This document shows positions 14,936 through 21,905 of a stretch of DNA of 28,813 nt, in pieces. The stretch's first letter is position 1. Each line of letters starts with the position of its first letter. A program made the position numbers and the translations under genes. The notes beneath the pieces were generated by a model, which made no database searches, was not told where the DNA came from, and was given only the letters and a program-made list of their open reading frames with translations. The DNA comes from Patescibacteria group bacterium (GTDB taxonomy: Bacteria; Patescibacteriota; Minisyncoccia; UBA6257; Colwellbacteraceae). The stretch spans positions 1 to 28,813 of the forward strand of contig JAMCXR010000029.1 of assembly GCA_023474185.1 (NCBI GenBank). The letters run 5' to 3'.

Positions 14936-15772
14936 TTATTTCTTCTTCCTCCTCACGCGCCGAGAAACAATCAAGGCGTTAGACCATTTACGCTTATTTC
15001 TCGTTTTCCTTCCGCCGACCACTTTTCCCCAAAGAGTTTTGGGGTGTCGCGTTCCGCGCGGCTGCCTTCCTTCTCCGCCGCCATAAGGATGGTCTACCGG
15101 ATTCATCACCGTTCCGCGGACGGTCGGCCTCACGCCGCGATGCCGGGACCGCCCGGCCTTTCCGATATTCACCAGTTTGTTGTCCTCGTTCGAAACCTTG
15201 CCCACGGAAGCAAAATTATCCCAGAGCACTTTTCGCACTTCTCCGGACGGCATTTTTAGGTGGGTATAGCCGTCTTCCTGGGCCAAGACCACGGCTGCAC
15301 TGCCGGCGCTCCTTACAACTTGGCCGCCTTTCCCCGGATTCAGCTCCACGTTAAAAACAGAGTAACCGACCGGCGCGCTCTTCAACGGAACTCTGTTTCC
15401 CGGAGTCAAAGCTGCGTTTTCCGCGGACAATATTTGATCGCCAACCTTTATCCCATCGGGTGCCAAGTGATAGCGGCGATCCCCGTCCTTATAACTGACG
15501 CGCATAATGAAGGCTGTGCGGTATGGATCATACTCCAAAGCCTCAACCCTGCCGGGGATGCCCGTCTTATTTTGTTTGAAGTCGACAATGCGGTACCGCC
15601 TTTTGTTTCCCCCCCCTTGGTGACGAACGGTAATGCGCCCGCGGTTATTCCGGCCGGCGTGAGACGGCAAGGAAATAACCCTGCTCTTCAGCGGATTGTT
15701 TTCGCTCAAAGCTGAAAAATCCGGATAGGTCATATGGCGCCTCGACGGCGTCACTGGTCTGTTTCTTTTCAT
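14936..15772 (-). CDS. rplB: 50S ribosomal protein uL2
   Basis: uL2 is a large rRNA-binding protein required for subunit association and peptidyl transfer. Length (278) is normal. Visible are the N-terminal PVTPSRRHMTYPDF, NNRGRITVRHQGGG, YRIVDFKQNK, the SH3-like barrel segment and the C-terminal loop MNPVDHPYGGGEGR near the peptidyl transferase centre. In the DHPHGGGEGR motif the first His is kept and the second His is Tyr here. The start is 2 nt after the rplW stop. Confidence 0.97.
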   Translation of the reverse strand: MKRNRPVTPSRRHMTYPDFSALSENNPLKSRVISLPSHAGRNNRGRITVRHQGGGNKRRYRIVDFKQNKTGIPGRVEALEYDPYRTAFIMRVSYKDGDRRYHLAPDGIKVGDQILSAENAALTPGNRVPLKSAPVGYSVFNVELNPGKGGQVVRSAGSAAVVLAQEDGYTHLKMPSGEVRKVLWDNFASVGKVSNEDNKLVNIGKAGRSRHRGVRPTVRGTVMNPVDHPYGGGEGRQPRGTRHPKTLWGKVVGGRKTRNKRKWSNALIVSRRVRRKKK

Positions 15773-15774
15773 GA

Positions 15775-16026
15775 TTAAGATTCTATTTTTATCTTGTCGC
15801 CGGATTTGAGCGTGACTATCGCCTTTTTGACGTTTCTCCGCTTGTTCTTGATATTGGTGATGCTGACGCCGGTGACGGTCACTTTATACACCTCTTCTAC
15901 CGCCTTTTTAACCTCGCTTTTGTTGGCGTTTTTTCCCACCAAAAAAGTGTACTGCCCAGTTTCCGCTTTGGCAACGGCTTTTTCGCTTATCACCGGGTAT
16001 TTAATTAATAAATTATTGGCCGGCAT
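15775..16026 (-). CDS. rplW: 50S ribosomal protein uL23
   Basis: uL23 is part of the exit-site platform for trigger factor and SRP. The 83-residue protein is a short but complete-looking form. It has YPVISEKAVAKAETGQYTFLV and NKSEVKKAVEEVYKVTVTGVSI, then the basic loop KNKRRNVKKAIVTL. The family's longer hairpin (about 95-100 residues in total) is trimmed. Its ATG lies within the end of rplD (14-nt overlap). Confidence 0.96.
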   Translation of the reverse strand: MPANNLLIKYPVISEKAVAKAETGQYTFLVGKNANKSEVKKAVEEVYKVTVTGVSITNIKNKRRNVKKAIVTLKSGDKIKIES

Positions 16027-16660
16027 GGTAATGTTCGTTTATGGCTGATACGGCTTCTTTGTCCAAAAGGACGTCTTTGTACTTCAGTAAATCGTAGACG
16101 TTCAGCGAAGACGCATCAAGGCTTTTGACCTTAGGGATGTTCCGGCTTACCCGGTACGCCGTTTTGTTCTTGCCGTCGGGGACTAGCAAGGCGCTAACCC
16201 TCCCCGACCTTCCTATCCCCTTGAAAAAGCCCAGCAAAAATTCGTTGGCTTTTTTAGTTTTCTCTCCTAATTCCAAGGAGTCGATCACCTTCAGCTCCCC
16301 GTCCGCCAACTTCTTAGAAAGAAGTGAGAAAAGCGCGGCTTGCTTCTGTTTTTTGTTCATCTTCAAAGAGTAGATTCTCTCTTTAGTCGGGCCGTGGGAA
16401 ACGCCACCGTGAACCCAAACCGGAGACCTGGTTGATCCTTGGCGAGACCTTCCGGTGTGTTTTTGCCCCCAGGGCTTGATGCCTCCGCCAGCAACCTCGC
16501 CCCGCCCTTTGGCGTGAGCCAAGTTGTCGCGGCTGTTCGCTTCTTGGGTGCGCAAGGCCTGGTGAACCAAGTCGGCATTCCAACCGCGGTTAAAAACGCG
16601 GTCTGCTCCATCCACCGTCCCTACGACTTCTCCGTTTTTGTTATAGACATCCAGCTTCAT
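16013..16660 (-). CDS. rplD: 50S ribosomal protein uL4
   Basis: uL4 has an exit-tunnel loop and in E. coli represses the S10 operon. The 215-residue protein starting MKLDVYNKNGEVVG is family-like. A longer frame to 16720 would overlap rplC and adds non-homologous residues, so 16660 is preferred. The tunnel loop is visible as RGEVAGGGIKPWGQKHTGRSRQGS, with HGPTKERIYSLKMNKKQKQAAL following. The C-terminal domain ends with NVYDLLKYKDVLLDKEAV. The gap to rplC is 10 nt. Confidence 0.96.
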   Translation of the reverse strand: MKLDVYNKNGEVVGTVDGADRVFNRGWNADLVHQALRTQEANSRDNLAHAKGRGEVAGGGIKPWGQKHTGRSRQGSTRSPVWVHGGVSHGPTKERIYSLKMNKKQKQAALFSLLSKKLADGELKVIDSLELGEKTKKANEFLLGFFKGIGRSGRVSALLVPDGKNKTAYRVSRNIPKVKSLDASSLNVYDLLKYKDVLLDKEAVSAINEHYHAGQ

Positions 16661-16670
16661 ACTCGCTTCT

Positions 16671-17105
16671 TTATTTTTGAACGCTGACCAACTTGCCAAA
16701 AGCCCCGGGCACCGCGCCATGCAAGTAGATTATCTTATTTTCTTCATCCAAGCTGACAACTTCGAGATTAGCGACCGTCAACCGCTCGACGCCCGTTCTG
16801 CCGGCCATTTTTCTTCCGGGGAAAACGTGCTGCGGAGCCGTGCTGCCGATCGATCCCGGAGCCCGCCAGCGGTTTTTCTGGCCGTGGCTTTTCGGTCCGC
16901 CGGCAAAGCCGTGCCTTTTGACCACCCCCTGGAATCCCTTGCCTTTGGAAATCCCCCGCACTTTGACCAGATCCCCGACAGCCAGCCCTAAGCCAGAAGC
17001 ATCGCCTTCCAAAACACTGACTATTTCCAAAGGAGTCACCGCCACGGCATTGTCGCCGCGGTAAATTTGGCTCATTTTAAGTTTTTTGGCTTTGATTTTT
17101 GTCAT
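16671..17105 (-). CDS. rplC: 50S ribosomal protein uL3, internally shortened
   Basis: uL3 is an early assembly protein with a long finger reaching the peptidyl transferase centre. Only 144 residues are encoded, against about 205-210 in most bacteria. The N-terminal strand (AKKLKMSQIY) and the functional finger are present: GISKGKGFQGVVKRHGF, then RWRAPGSIGS, VFPGRKMAGRTGVERLTV and the C-terminal GAVPGAFGKLV. Between the TPLEIV strand and VGDLVKV, where the E. coli protein has about 65 residues, only about a dozen remain. A solvent-side subdomain therefore appears deleted. The reading frame is continuous, and both flanking genes are intact. Confidence 0.94.
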   Translation of the reverse strand: MTKIKAKKLKMSQIYRGDNAVAVTPLEIVSVLEGDASGLGLAVGDLVKVRGISKGKGFQGVVKRHGFAGGPKSHGQKNRWRAPGSIGSTAPQHVFPGRKMAGRTGVERLTVANLEVVSLDEENKIIYLHGAVPGAFGKLVSVQK

Positions 17106-17125
17106 TTCTTGGTTCTCTAACTAAA

Positions 17126-17150
17126 ACAACCGGGGATATGCCTCGGTTGT
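17126..17150 (-). other. Hairpin between rpsJ and rplC
   Basis: Arms 17126-17135 and 17141-17150 (ACAACCG.GG type) form a 10-bp stem with one A-C mismatch on the minus strand and a 5-nt loop. On the minus strand the stem is followed by TTTTAG. This is a weak terminator-like or processing hairpin in the 80-nt gap, the longest gap inside the S10/spc cluster. It could partly attenuate transcription from rpsJ into rplC, or mark mRNA processing. Regulation by uL4 or another ribosomal protein is speculative. Confidence 0.4.
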
Positions 17151-17185
17151 TCTAGTTCCTGCGCTCTATCCCTATGCCGTCTATT

Positions 17186-17512
17186 CTACGCCATTTTTAT
17201 TTCCACATCAACCCCTGCCGGCAAGTTCAGTTCGCTTAGGGATTCCATCAACTTTTGGTTGGGATTCAGGATGTCTATAAGCCTCTTGTGGATTCTCATT
17301 TCGAATTGTTCGCGAGAGGTCTTATGGACGAACGTCGAGCGGTTGACGGTGTAACGGCGGAATTCGGTTGGGAGCGGTATCGGTCCGACGATTTCCGCGT
17401 TGTAGCGATGCAGAGCGTCGACAATCTGCCGGCAGGAATTATCCACCAGCCGATGGTCGTAAGATTTGATGCGCAACCGCAAGCGATCGTTTTTTTCCAC
17501 CTCCTTGGACAT
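17186..17512 (-). CDS. rpsJ: 30S ribosomal protein uS10
   Basis: uS10 belongs to the small-subunit head and, in other bacteria, also to the NusB-NusE antitermination complex. The 108-residue product has RLRLRIKSYDHRLVDNS, VGPIPLPTEFRRYTVNRS, VHKTSREQFEMRIHKRLIDI and a final LPAGVDVEIK. The N-terminus carries a few extra charged residues. It begins 4 nt after tuf, so tuf leads directly into the S10 operon. An 80-nt gap with a hairpin then separates it from rplC. Confidence 0.97.
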   Translation of the reverse strand: MSKEVEKNDRLRLRIKSYDHRLVDNSCRQIVDALHRYNAEIVGPIPLPTEFRRYTVNRSTFVHKTSREQFEMRIHKRLIDILNPNQKLMESLSELNLPAGVDVEIKMA

Positions 17513-17516
17513 TGAA

Positions 17517-18716
17517 TTACTTGATTATCTTGGAAACTACTCCAGCGCCGACGGTGTGCCCTCCTTCGCGGATAGCAAACCTCTGCTTTTCTTCCAGGGC
17601 CACCGGCGCGATTAGCTTCACGCTGAACTTAACGGTGTCTCCAGGCATCACCATTTCCACGCCTTCGGCCAGCTTCACTTCTCCCGTGACATCGGTCGTG
17701 CGGATGTAAAACTGCGGCTTGTATCCGTTAAAGACCGGCGTGTGGCGTCCGCCCTCTTCTTTGCTTAAGATGTAAACCTCGGCCTCGAATTCCGTGTGCG
17801 GAGTAACGGAGGTCGGTTTAACAACCACCTGTCCGCGCTGAACGTCTTCTTTCTTCAAGCCGCGCAAAAGAATTCCGACATTGTCGCCCGCCATACCTTC
17901 ATCAAGCATCTTGTTGAACATCTCGATTCCGGTGACGACGGTTTTCTGAGTCGGCTTCAATCCGACTATTTCGACTTCGTCGTTAACCTTGACCTTTCCT
18001 CTTTCGATTTTTCCGGTCACCACGGTTCCGCGTCCTTCAATGGAAAAGACGTCTTCAATAGGCATCAAAAACGGCATGTCCGTATCTCTCTTCGGTTCCG
18101 GAATGTACTCATCCATGTACTTGACTAGCTCAAGTATCGGCTGAGCGTCCTGGTCATCGGCTGATTTGACTTCCAAAGCCTTCAAAGCCGAACCGCGAAC
18201 AACCGGCACTTCGTCTCCAGGGAACTCGTACTTTTTCAAAAGTTCTCTGACCTCGGCTTCAACCAAGTCAACCAGCTCCTTGTCATCAACCATATCCACC
18301 TTGTTAAGGAAAACGATCATCGCCGGAACTCCAACCTGGTGAGCCAAAAGAACGTGCTCTCTGGTCTGCGGCATCGGGCCGTCAGCGGCCGAAACCACCA
18401 GTATCGCGCCATCCATCTGGGCGGCGCCCGTAATCATGTTCTTAATGTAGTCGGTGTGACCCGGAGCGTCGATGTGGGCATAGTGACGCTTCTCCGACTC
18501 GTATTCCGAATGGTGCAAGGCGATGGTTATGCCTCGCGCTTTTTCTTCCGGAGCGCTGTCAATCTGATCGACTCTTTCTTCCTTCTTCGCCCACCCTTTT
18601 AAGTGAAGGACGTGGGTAATAGCCGCCGTGAGCGTGGTTTTGCCGTGATCGATGTGGCCAATGGTACCCACGTTAACATGCGGCTTAGTTCTCTCAAACT
18701 TTTCTTTTTCCGCCAT
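17517..18716 (-). CDS. tuf: Elongation factor Tu
   Basis: EF-Tu delivers aminoacyl-tRNA to the ribosome as a GTP complex. The 399 residues carry all G-motifs: GHIDHGKTTL near residue 19, switch I RGITI, DAPGHTDYIKNM (the family consensus is DCPGHADY, so two positions differ), NKVDM and a SALKAL-type G5. Domains 2 and 3 follow with GRGTVVTGKIERG, VGILLRG and the C-terminal REGGHTVGAGVV. Length and order are normal. It is transcribed from a good internal promoter at 18773-18801 as well as possibly from the str promoter, and leads into rpsJ. Confidence 0.98.
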   Translation of the reverse strand: MAEKEKFERTKPHVNVGTIGHIDHGKTTLTAAITHVLHLKGWAKKEERVDQIDSAPEEKARGITIALHHSEYESEKRHYAHIDAPGHTDYIKNMITGAAQMDGAILVVSAADGPMPQTREHVLLAHQVGVPAMIVFLNKVDMVDDKELVDLVEAEVRELLKKYEFPGDEVPVVRGSALKALEVKSADDQDAQPILELVKYMDEYIPEPKRDTDMPFLMPIEDVFSIEGRGTVVTGKIERGKVKVNDEVEIVGLKPTQKTVVTGIEMFNKMLDEGMAGDNVGILLRGLKKEDVQRGQVVVKPTSVTPHTEFEAEVYILSKEEGGRHTPVFNGYKPQFYIRTTDVTGEVKLAEGVEMVMPGDTVKFSVKLIAPVALEEKQRFAIREGGHTVGAGVVSKIIK

Positions 18717-18772
18717 GTTTTATTATTTTCCTAAGCTTTTATGCTAGTTTTTAGCTTTAAATCGACTTGTTT

Positions 18773-18801
18773 AATTTATATTAACACCTGTTTCCTGTCA
18801 A
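18773..18801 (-). promoter_or_regulatory. Predicted promoter of tuf and the S10/spc operon
   Basis: In the 111-nt gap between fusA and tuf the minus strand reads a perfect -35 TTGACA (18796-18801) and an AT-rich -10 zone. With 17-nt spacing the -10 is TAAATT (18773-18778); with 15-nt spacing it is TATAAA (18775-18780). The predicted leader is about 50 nt, AT-rich, and contains an AAGCT/AGCTT self-complementary segment. It probably drives tuf and everything downstream to map/ychF. Confidence 0.6.
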
Positions 18802-18827
18802 CACAAAATCCCTCGCCAGGAAGCAAA

Positions 18828-20927
18828 TTATTTCTTGCCTTCGATAATCTGCTGCTCGATGTTTTTCGGGACTTGTTCATAATGGCTGAATTCCATGTTG
18901 AACACCCCTCGCCCCTGGGAAACGGAACGCAGCTTGGTGGCATATCCAAACATCTCGGAGAGCGGAATCATAGTATCGATTACTTTGATGTTTAGCCTGT
19001 CTGTAATCGACTCTATGCGGCCGCGTTTGCTGGAGATGTCGCCGGTGACGTCGCCCATAAAATCCGCCGGTACAAGCACTTGCACTTTCATTATCGGCTC
19101 CAAGACGTACGCTCCAGCGCGCCTGGCTGCTTCCTGGAAGGCCATCGACGAGGCAATCTTGAAGGCGACTTCCGAAGAGTCAACCTCGTGGAACGACCCG
19201 TCGTAAAGCGTAGCTTGAACGTCAACCATCGGATATCCGGCAACGACTCCTTTGCTCATCGCCTCCCCAACTCCCTTTTCAACCGCTGGTATAAACTCCT
19301 GCGGAATTACTCCTCCTCTAATGGAGTTGATAAACTCGAAGCCGGCACCCCTTTCCAAAGCCTTGAGCCGCAGCCAAACATGACCATATTGTCCGCGTCC
19401 CCCCGACTGGCGGATGTACTTTCCTTCCGCTTCCGCTTCGCCTTTGATACTCTCGCGATAGGCGACCTGCGGCTGACCGACATCGGCCTCGACGCCGAAC
19501 TCGCGTTTCATGCGATCGACGATTACATCCAAGTGCAGCTCTCCCATTCCGGCGATTATCGTTTCTCCGGTTTCCGGATCGCCGCTGACGCGGAAGGTCG
19601 GGTCTTCCTCGCCAAGTCTGCGCAAGGCTATGCCCATTTTTTCCTGGTCGGCCTTCGTCTTCGGACTGATGCGCTCGCTGATGACCGGCTCCGGGAAGGA
19701 GATTTTTTCAAGAACAATCGGATTGCCCGAATCGCAAATCGTGTCCCCAGTGGTCGTATCCTTAAGTCCGACGAGGGCTCCTATGTCTCCGGTTTCAACC
19801 ACATCCAACTCCTCGCGGTGATTGGCGTGCATCTGCAGTATGCGCCCCACTCTTTCCTGGGAGTTCTTGGTAGAGTTCAAAACATACGTTCCCTTGTTCA
19901 TCTTTCCGGAGTAAACGCGGAAATAAGCCAAACTTCCGACGTAGGGGTCGGTGGCTATTTTAAAAACGAGAGCGGAAAAAGGCGCGTCGTCCTTCGCTTC
20001 GCGGGCTATTTCTTCCTCGGTCTTCGGATTTATTCCCTGAACCGGCGGAAGGTCCAAAGGAGACGGCAGATAATCGACCACCGCGTCCAAGACCAGTTGG
20101 ACCCCCTTGTTCTTCAAAGCAGAACCGGTGAGAACCGGAACCAATTTGTTTTCGAGAGTTGCTTTGCGCAGGGCCTTTTTTAATTCGTCTATACCTATTT
20201 CCTGTCCCTCCAAAAACTTTTCGGCCAAAATATCGTCTGTCTCGGCTATTTTTTCCACCAGCTTCTCGCGGGCTTTAACGGAGGAGTCTTTCAGGTTCTC
20301 CGGAATTTCGGTTTCGACGATCCTTTCGCCGTTATCTCCCTCAAACTTGAAGGACTTCATATTTAACAAATCTATGACTCCGGCAAACTCGGATTCGGCA
20401 CCGATTGGAAGGTTTACCGGAACCGCATTTGGAGTAAGCCTCTCGTGAATGGCAGCCAAGCTGTTTTCGAAGCTGGCCCCGAGCCTGTCCATCTTATTGA
20501 TAAAGCAGAGGCGCGGAACCTTGTATTCGTCGGCGTATCTCCAGTTGGTTTCGGACTGCGGCTCGACTCCGGAAACTCCGTCGAAGACAACGACGGCTCC
20601 GTCTAAGACGCGCAGGGATCTTTTGACCTCGACGGTGAAGTCGATGTGCCCAGGAGTGTCGATAAGGTTGATTCTGTGCTCATGTTGTTTGTCTCCGTGA
20701 TTGTACGTGGGAATCCAGTGAACGGTAGTCGCAGCAGAAGTAATAGTTATCCCCCTCTCTTTTTCCTGCTCCATCCAGTCCATCACCGCTTCTCCCTCGT
20801 GCACCTCCCCTATCTTGTGGGAAATGCCGGTATAGAAAAGAACGCGCTCGGAAACAGTGGTCTTTCCGGCATCGATATGGGCAATAATGCCGATATTCCT
20901 TATTTTCTCTAAGGGATACTTACGCAT
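18828..20927 (-). CDS. fusA: Elongation factor G
   Basis: EF-G is the GTPase that drives translocation and, with RRF, ribosome recycling. The 699-residue protein is full length. The G domain has AHIDAGKTTVSERVLFYTG, RGITITSAATT, DTPGHIDF and NKMDRLGA. Domain II follows, with later segments including GMGELHLDVIVDRMKREFGVE. Domain IV contains GRGQYGHVWL and the tip GGVIPQEFIPAVEKG. Domain V ends with SQGRGVFNMEFSHYEQVP. It lies 11 nt after rpsG in the str order rpsL-rpsG-fusA, with tuf next after its own promoter. Confidence 0.98.
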   Translation of the reverse strand: MRKYPLEKIRNIGIIAHIDAGKTTVSERVLFYTGISHKIGEVHEGEAVMDWMEQEKERGITITSAATTVHWIPTYNHGDKQHEHRINLIDTPGHIDFTVEVKRSLRVLDGAVVVFDGVSGVEPQSETNWRYADEYKVPRLCFINKMDRLGASFENSLAAIHERLTPNAVPVNLPIGAESEFAGVIDLLNMKSFKFEGDNGERIVETEIPENLKDSSVKAREKLVEKIAETDDILAEKFLEGQEIGIDELKKALRKATLENKLVPVLTGSALKNKGVQLVLDAVVDYLPSPLDLPPVQGINPKTEEEIAREAKDDAPFSALVFKIATDPYVGSLAYFRVYSGKMNKGTYVLNSTKNSQERVGRILQMHANHREELDVVETGDIGALVGLKDTTTGDTICDSGNPIVLEKISFPEPVISERISPKTKADQEKMGIALRRLGEEDPTFRVSGDPETGETIIAGMGELHLDVIVDRMKREFGVEADVGQPQVAYRESIKGEAEAEGKYIRQSGGRGQYGHVWLRLKALERGAGFEFINSIRGGVIPQEFIPAVEKGVGEAMSKGVVAGYPMVDVQATLYDGSFHEVDSSEVAFKIASSMAFQEAARRAGAYVLEPIMKVQVLVPADFMGDVTGDISSKRGRIESITDRLNIKVIDTMIPLSEMFGYATKLRSVSQGRGVFNMEFSHYEQVPKNIEQQIIEGKK

Positions 20928-20938
20928 AAGAAGGAAAA

Positions 20939-21406
20939 TTACCAGGAAAAGTGAGCAAATGCCCGGTTGGACTCCGCCATGCGGTGGATGTCCTGTTTCT
21001 TTTTGACGGCCGCGCCTTCATTCTTGTACGCGGCAAGGAGCTCGTCGGCCAGCCTTCGCGCCATCGGCTTTCCTTTCTTCGAGCGGGCGGCTTCGATTAT
21101 CCAGCGGCTGGCCAGCATAAATTTCCTTTCCGGCCTGACTTCCCGCGGAACCTGATAGTTCGCGCCGCCGATTCTGCGAGACGCAACCTCGACTCGAGGA
21201 GAAACATTTTCCAACGCCTTTTCAAAAACCTCAATGGGTTTCTCTTTGGTTTCCTTTTCTATTTCCTTCAAAGCGGAATAAACGACTTTCTCAGCCGCGT
21301 TTTTCTCGCCGTCGGACATTACATAATTAATAAAGCGGCTTAAAGCTACGCTGCTGTAAATAGCATCCGGCTTGCGCTCCCTTTTTTCAGCTCTTTTCCT
21401 TCTCAT
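20939..21406 (-). CDS. rpsG: 30S ribosomal protein uS7
   Basis: uS7 initiates assembly of the 30S head and in E. coli represses the str operon. The 155 residues are typical: MRRKRAEKRERKPDAIYSS, INYVMSDGEKNAAEKVVY, ALENVSPRVEVASRRIGGANYQVP, RWIIEAARSKKGKPMARRLADELLAA and the C-terminal HRMAESNRAFAHF. The start lies 12 nt after rpsL with an AT-rich spacer and no Shine-Dalgarno. Confidence 0.98.
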   Translation of the reverse strand: MRRKRAEKRERKPDAIYSSVALSRFINYVMSDGEKNAAEKVVYSALKEIEKETKEKPIEVFEKALENVSPRVEVASRRIGGANYQVPREVRPERKFMLASRWIIEAARSKKGKPMARRLADELLAAYKNEGAAVKKKQDIHRMAESNRAFAHFSW

Positions 21407-21418
21407 AACTAATAAACG

Positions 21419-21829
21419 CTATTTTCCTTTCTTGGCGCCGTACTTGGACCTCTGCTGTTTCCTGCCCTGAACACCGGCGGTGTCCAGTACCCCGCGGACT
21501 ATGTGATAACGAACGCCGGGGAGGTCTTTGACCCGGCCGCCACGCACCAAAACCACCGAGTGTTCCTGCAAATTATGGCCTTCTCCGGGTATGTAAGCAG
21601 TCACTTCTTGACCATTGGTCAGCCTGACTCTCGCTACCTTACGCAAAGCCGAGTTTGGCTTTTTCGGCGTGGTGGTGAAAACCTTCAAACAGACTCCCCG
21701 CTTGAAAGGCGAAGAAGAATTAACCGGGTGGTTTTTAATCACATTAAAATAAAGCCCCAGGGCTGGCGCTTTGCTTTTAGTAACAGATTTCTTCCGCTTT
21801 TTCTTCAAAAGCTGGTTAATAGTCGGCAT
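21419..21829 (-). CDS. rpsL: 30S ribosomal protein uS12
   Basis: uS12 monitors codon-anticodon pairing at the decoding centre and is the classical streptomycin-resistance locus. The 136-residue protein begins MPTINQL and has the longer loop (about 13 residues more than E. coli) before KRGVC that is also seen in Gram-positive uS12. The decoding loops are conserved: TTTPKKPNSALRKVARVRL and the PGVRYH loop with GGRVKDLPG. The lysines linked to streptomycin sensitivity (E. coli K43 and K88 equivalents) are both present. It is the first gene of the str-S10-spc array and sits directly behind a strong promoter, probably on a leaderless transcript. Confidence 0.98.
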   Translation of the reverse strand: MPTINQLLKKKRKKSVTKSKAPALGLYFNVIKNHPVNSSSPFKRGVCLKVFTTTPKKPNSALRKVARVRLTNGQEVTAYIPGEGHNLQEHSVVLVRGGRVKDLPGVRYHIVRGVLDTAGVQGRKQQRSKYGAKKGK

Positions 21830-21837
21830 CGGTTGGT

Positions 21838-21867
21838 ACTATATCAACTGAGGCGCTCATTTGTCAA
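21838..21867 (-). promoter_or_regulatory. Predicted strong promoter of rpsL (str operon), leaderless
   Basis: The minus strand has a perfect -35 TTGACA (21862-21867), an 18-nt spacer and -10 TATAGT (21838-21843). Only 8 nt separate the -10 from the rpsL ATG at 21829. Since transcription usually begins 6-8 nt after the -10, the mRNA should start within about two bases of the ATG. The intervening bases contain no Shine-Dalgarno. Confidence 0.7.
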
Positions 21868-21874
21868 TCGTTTC

Positions 21875-21892
21875 GGCCGGGAAACGCCGGCC
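21875..21892 (-). other. GC-rich inverted repeat upstream of the rpsL promoter
   Basis: GGCCGG (21875-21880) and CCGGCC (21887-21892) form a perfect 6-bp stem with a 6-nt loop, placed between the stop of the large NHL gene and the rpsL -35 box. There is no T-tract on either side, so an intrinsic terminator is not clearly supported. It could be a weak transcription barrier insulating rpsL from the surface-protein gene, or an operator-like palindrome. Confidence 0.3.
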
Positions 21893-21905
21893 CTAGCCGC
21901 CATTT

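Noticed and set aside
16661..16720. Longer N-terminus for rplD
   Set aside because: The extension lies in the rplC 3' end and intergenic gap and is not uL4-like; MKLDVYN at 16660 is the normal start.
18828..18860. Terminator after fusA
   Set aside because: Only a 3-4 bp CCT/AGG stem without a T-tract is visible; readthrough into tuf is likely.
19080..20183. 367-codon open frame on the plus strand opposite fusA
   Set aside because: It is fully antisense to an intact, strongly conserved EF-G gene and has no recognisable domain or promoter; it is a codon-composition shadow.
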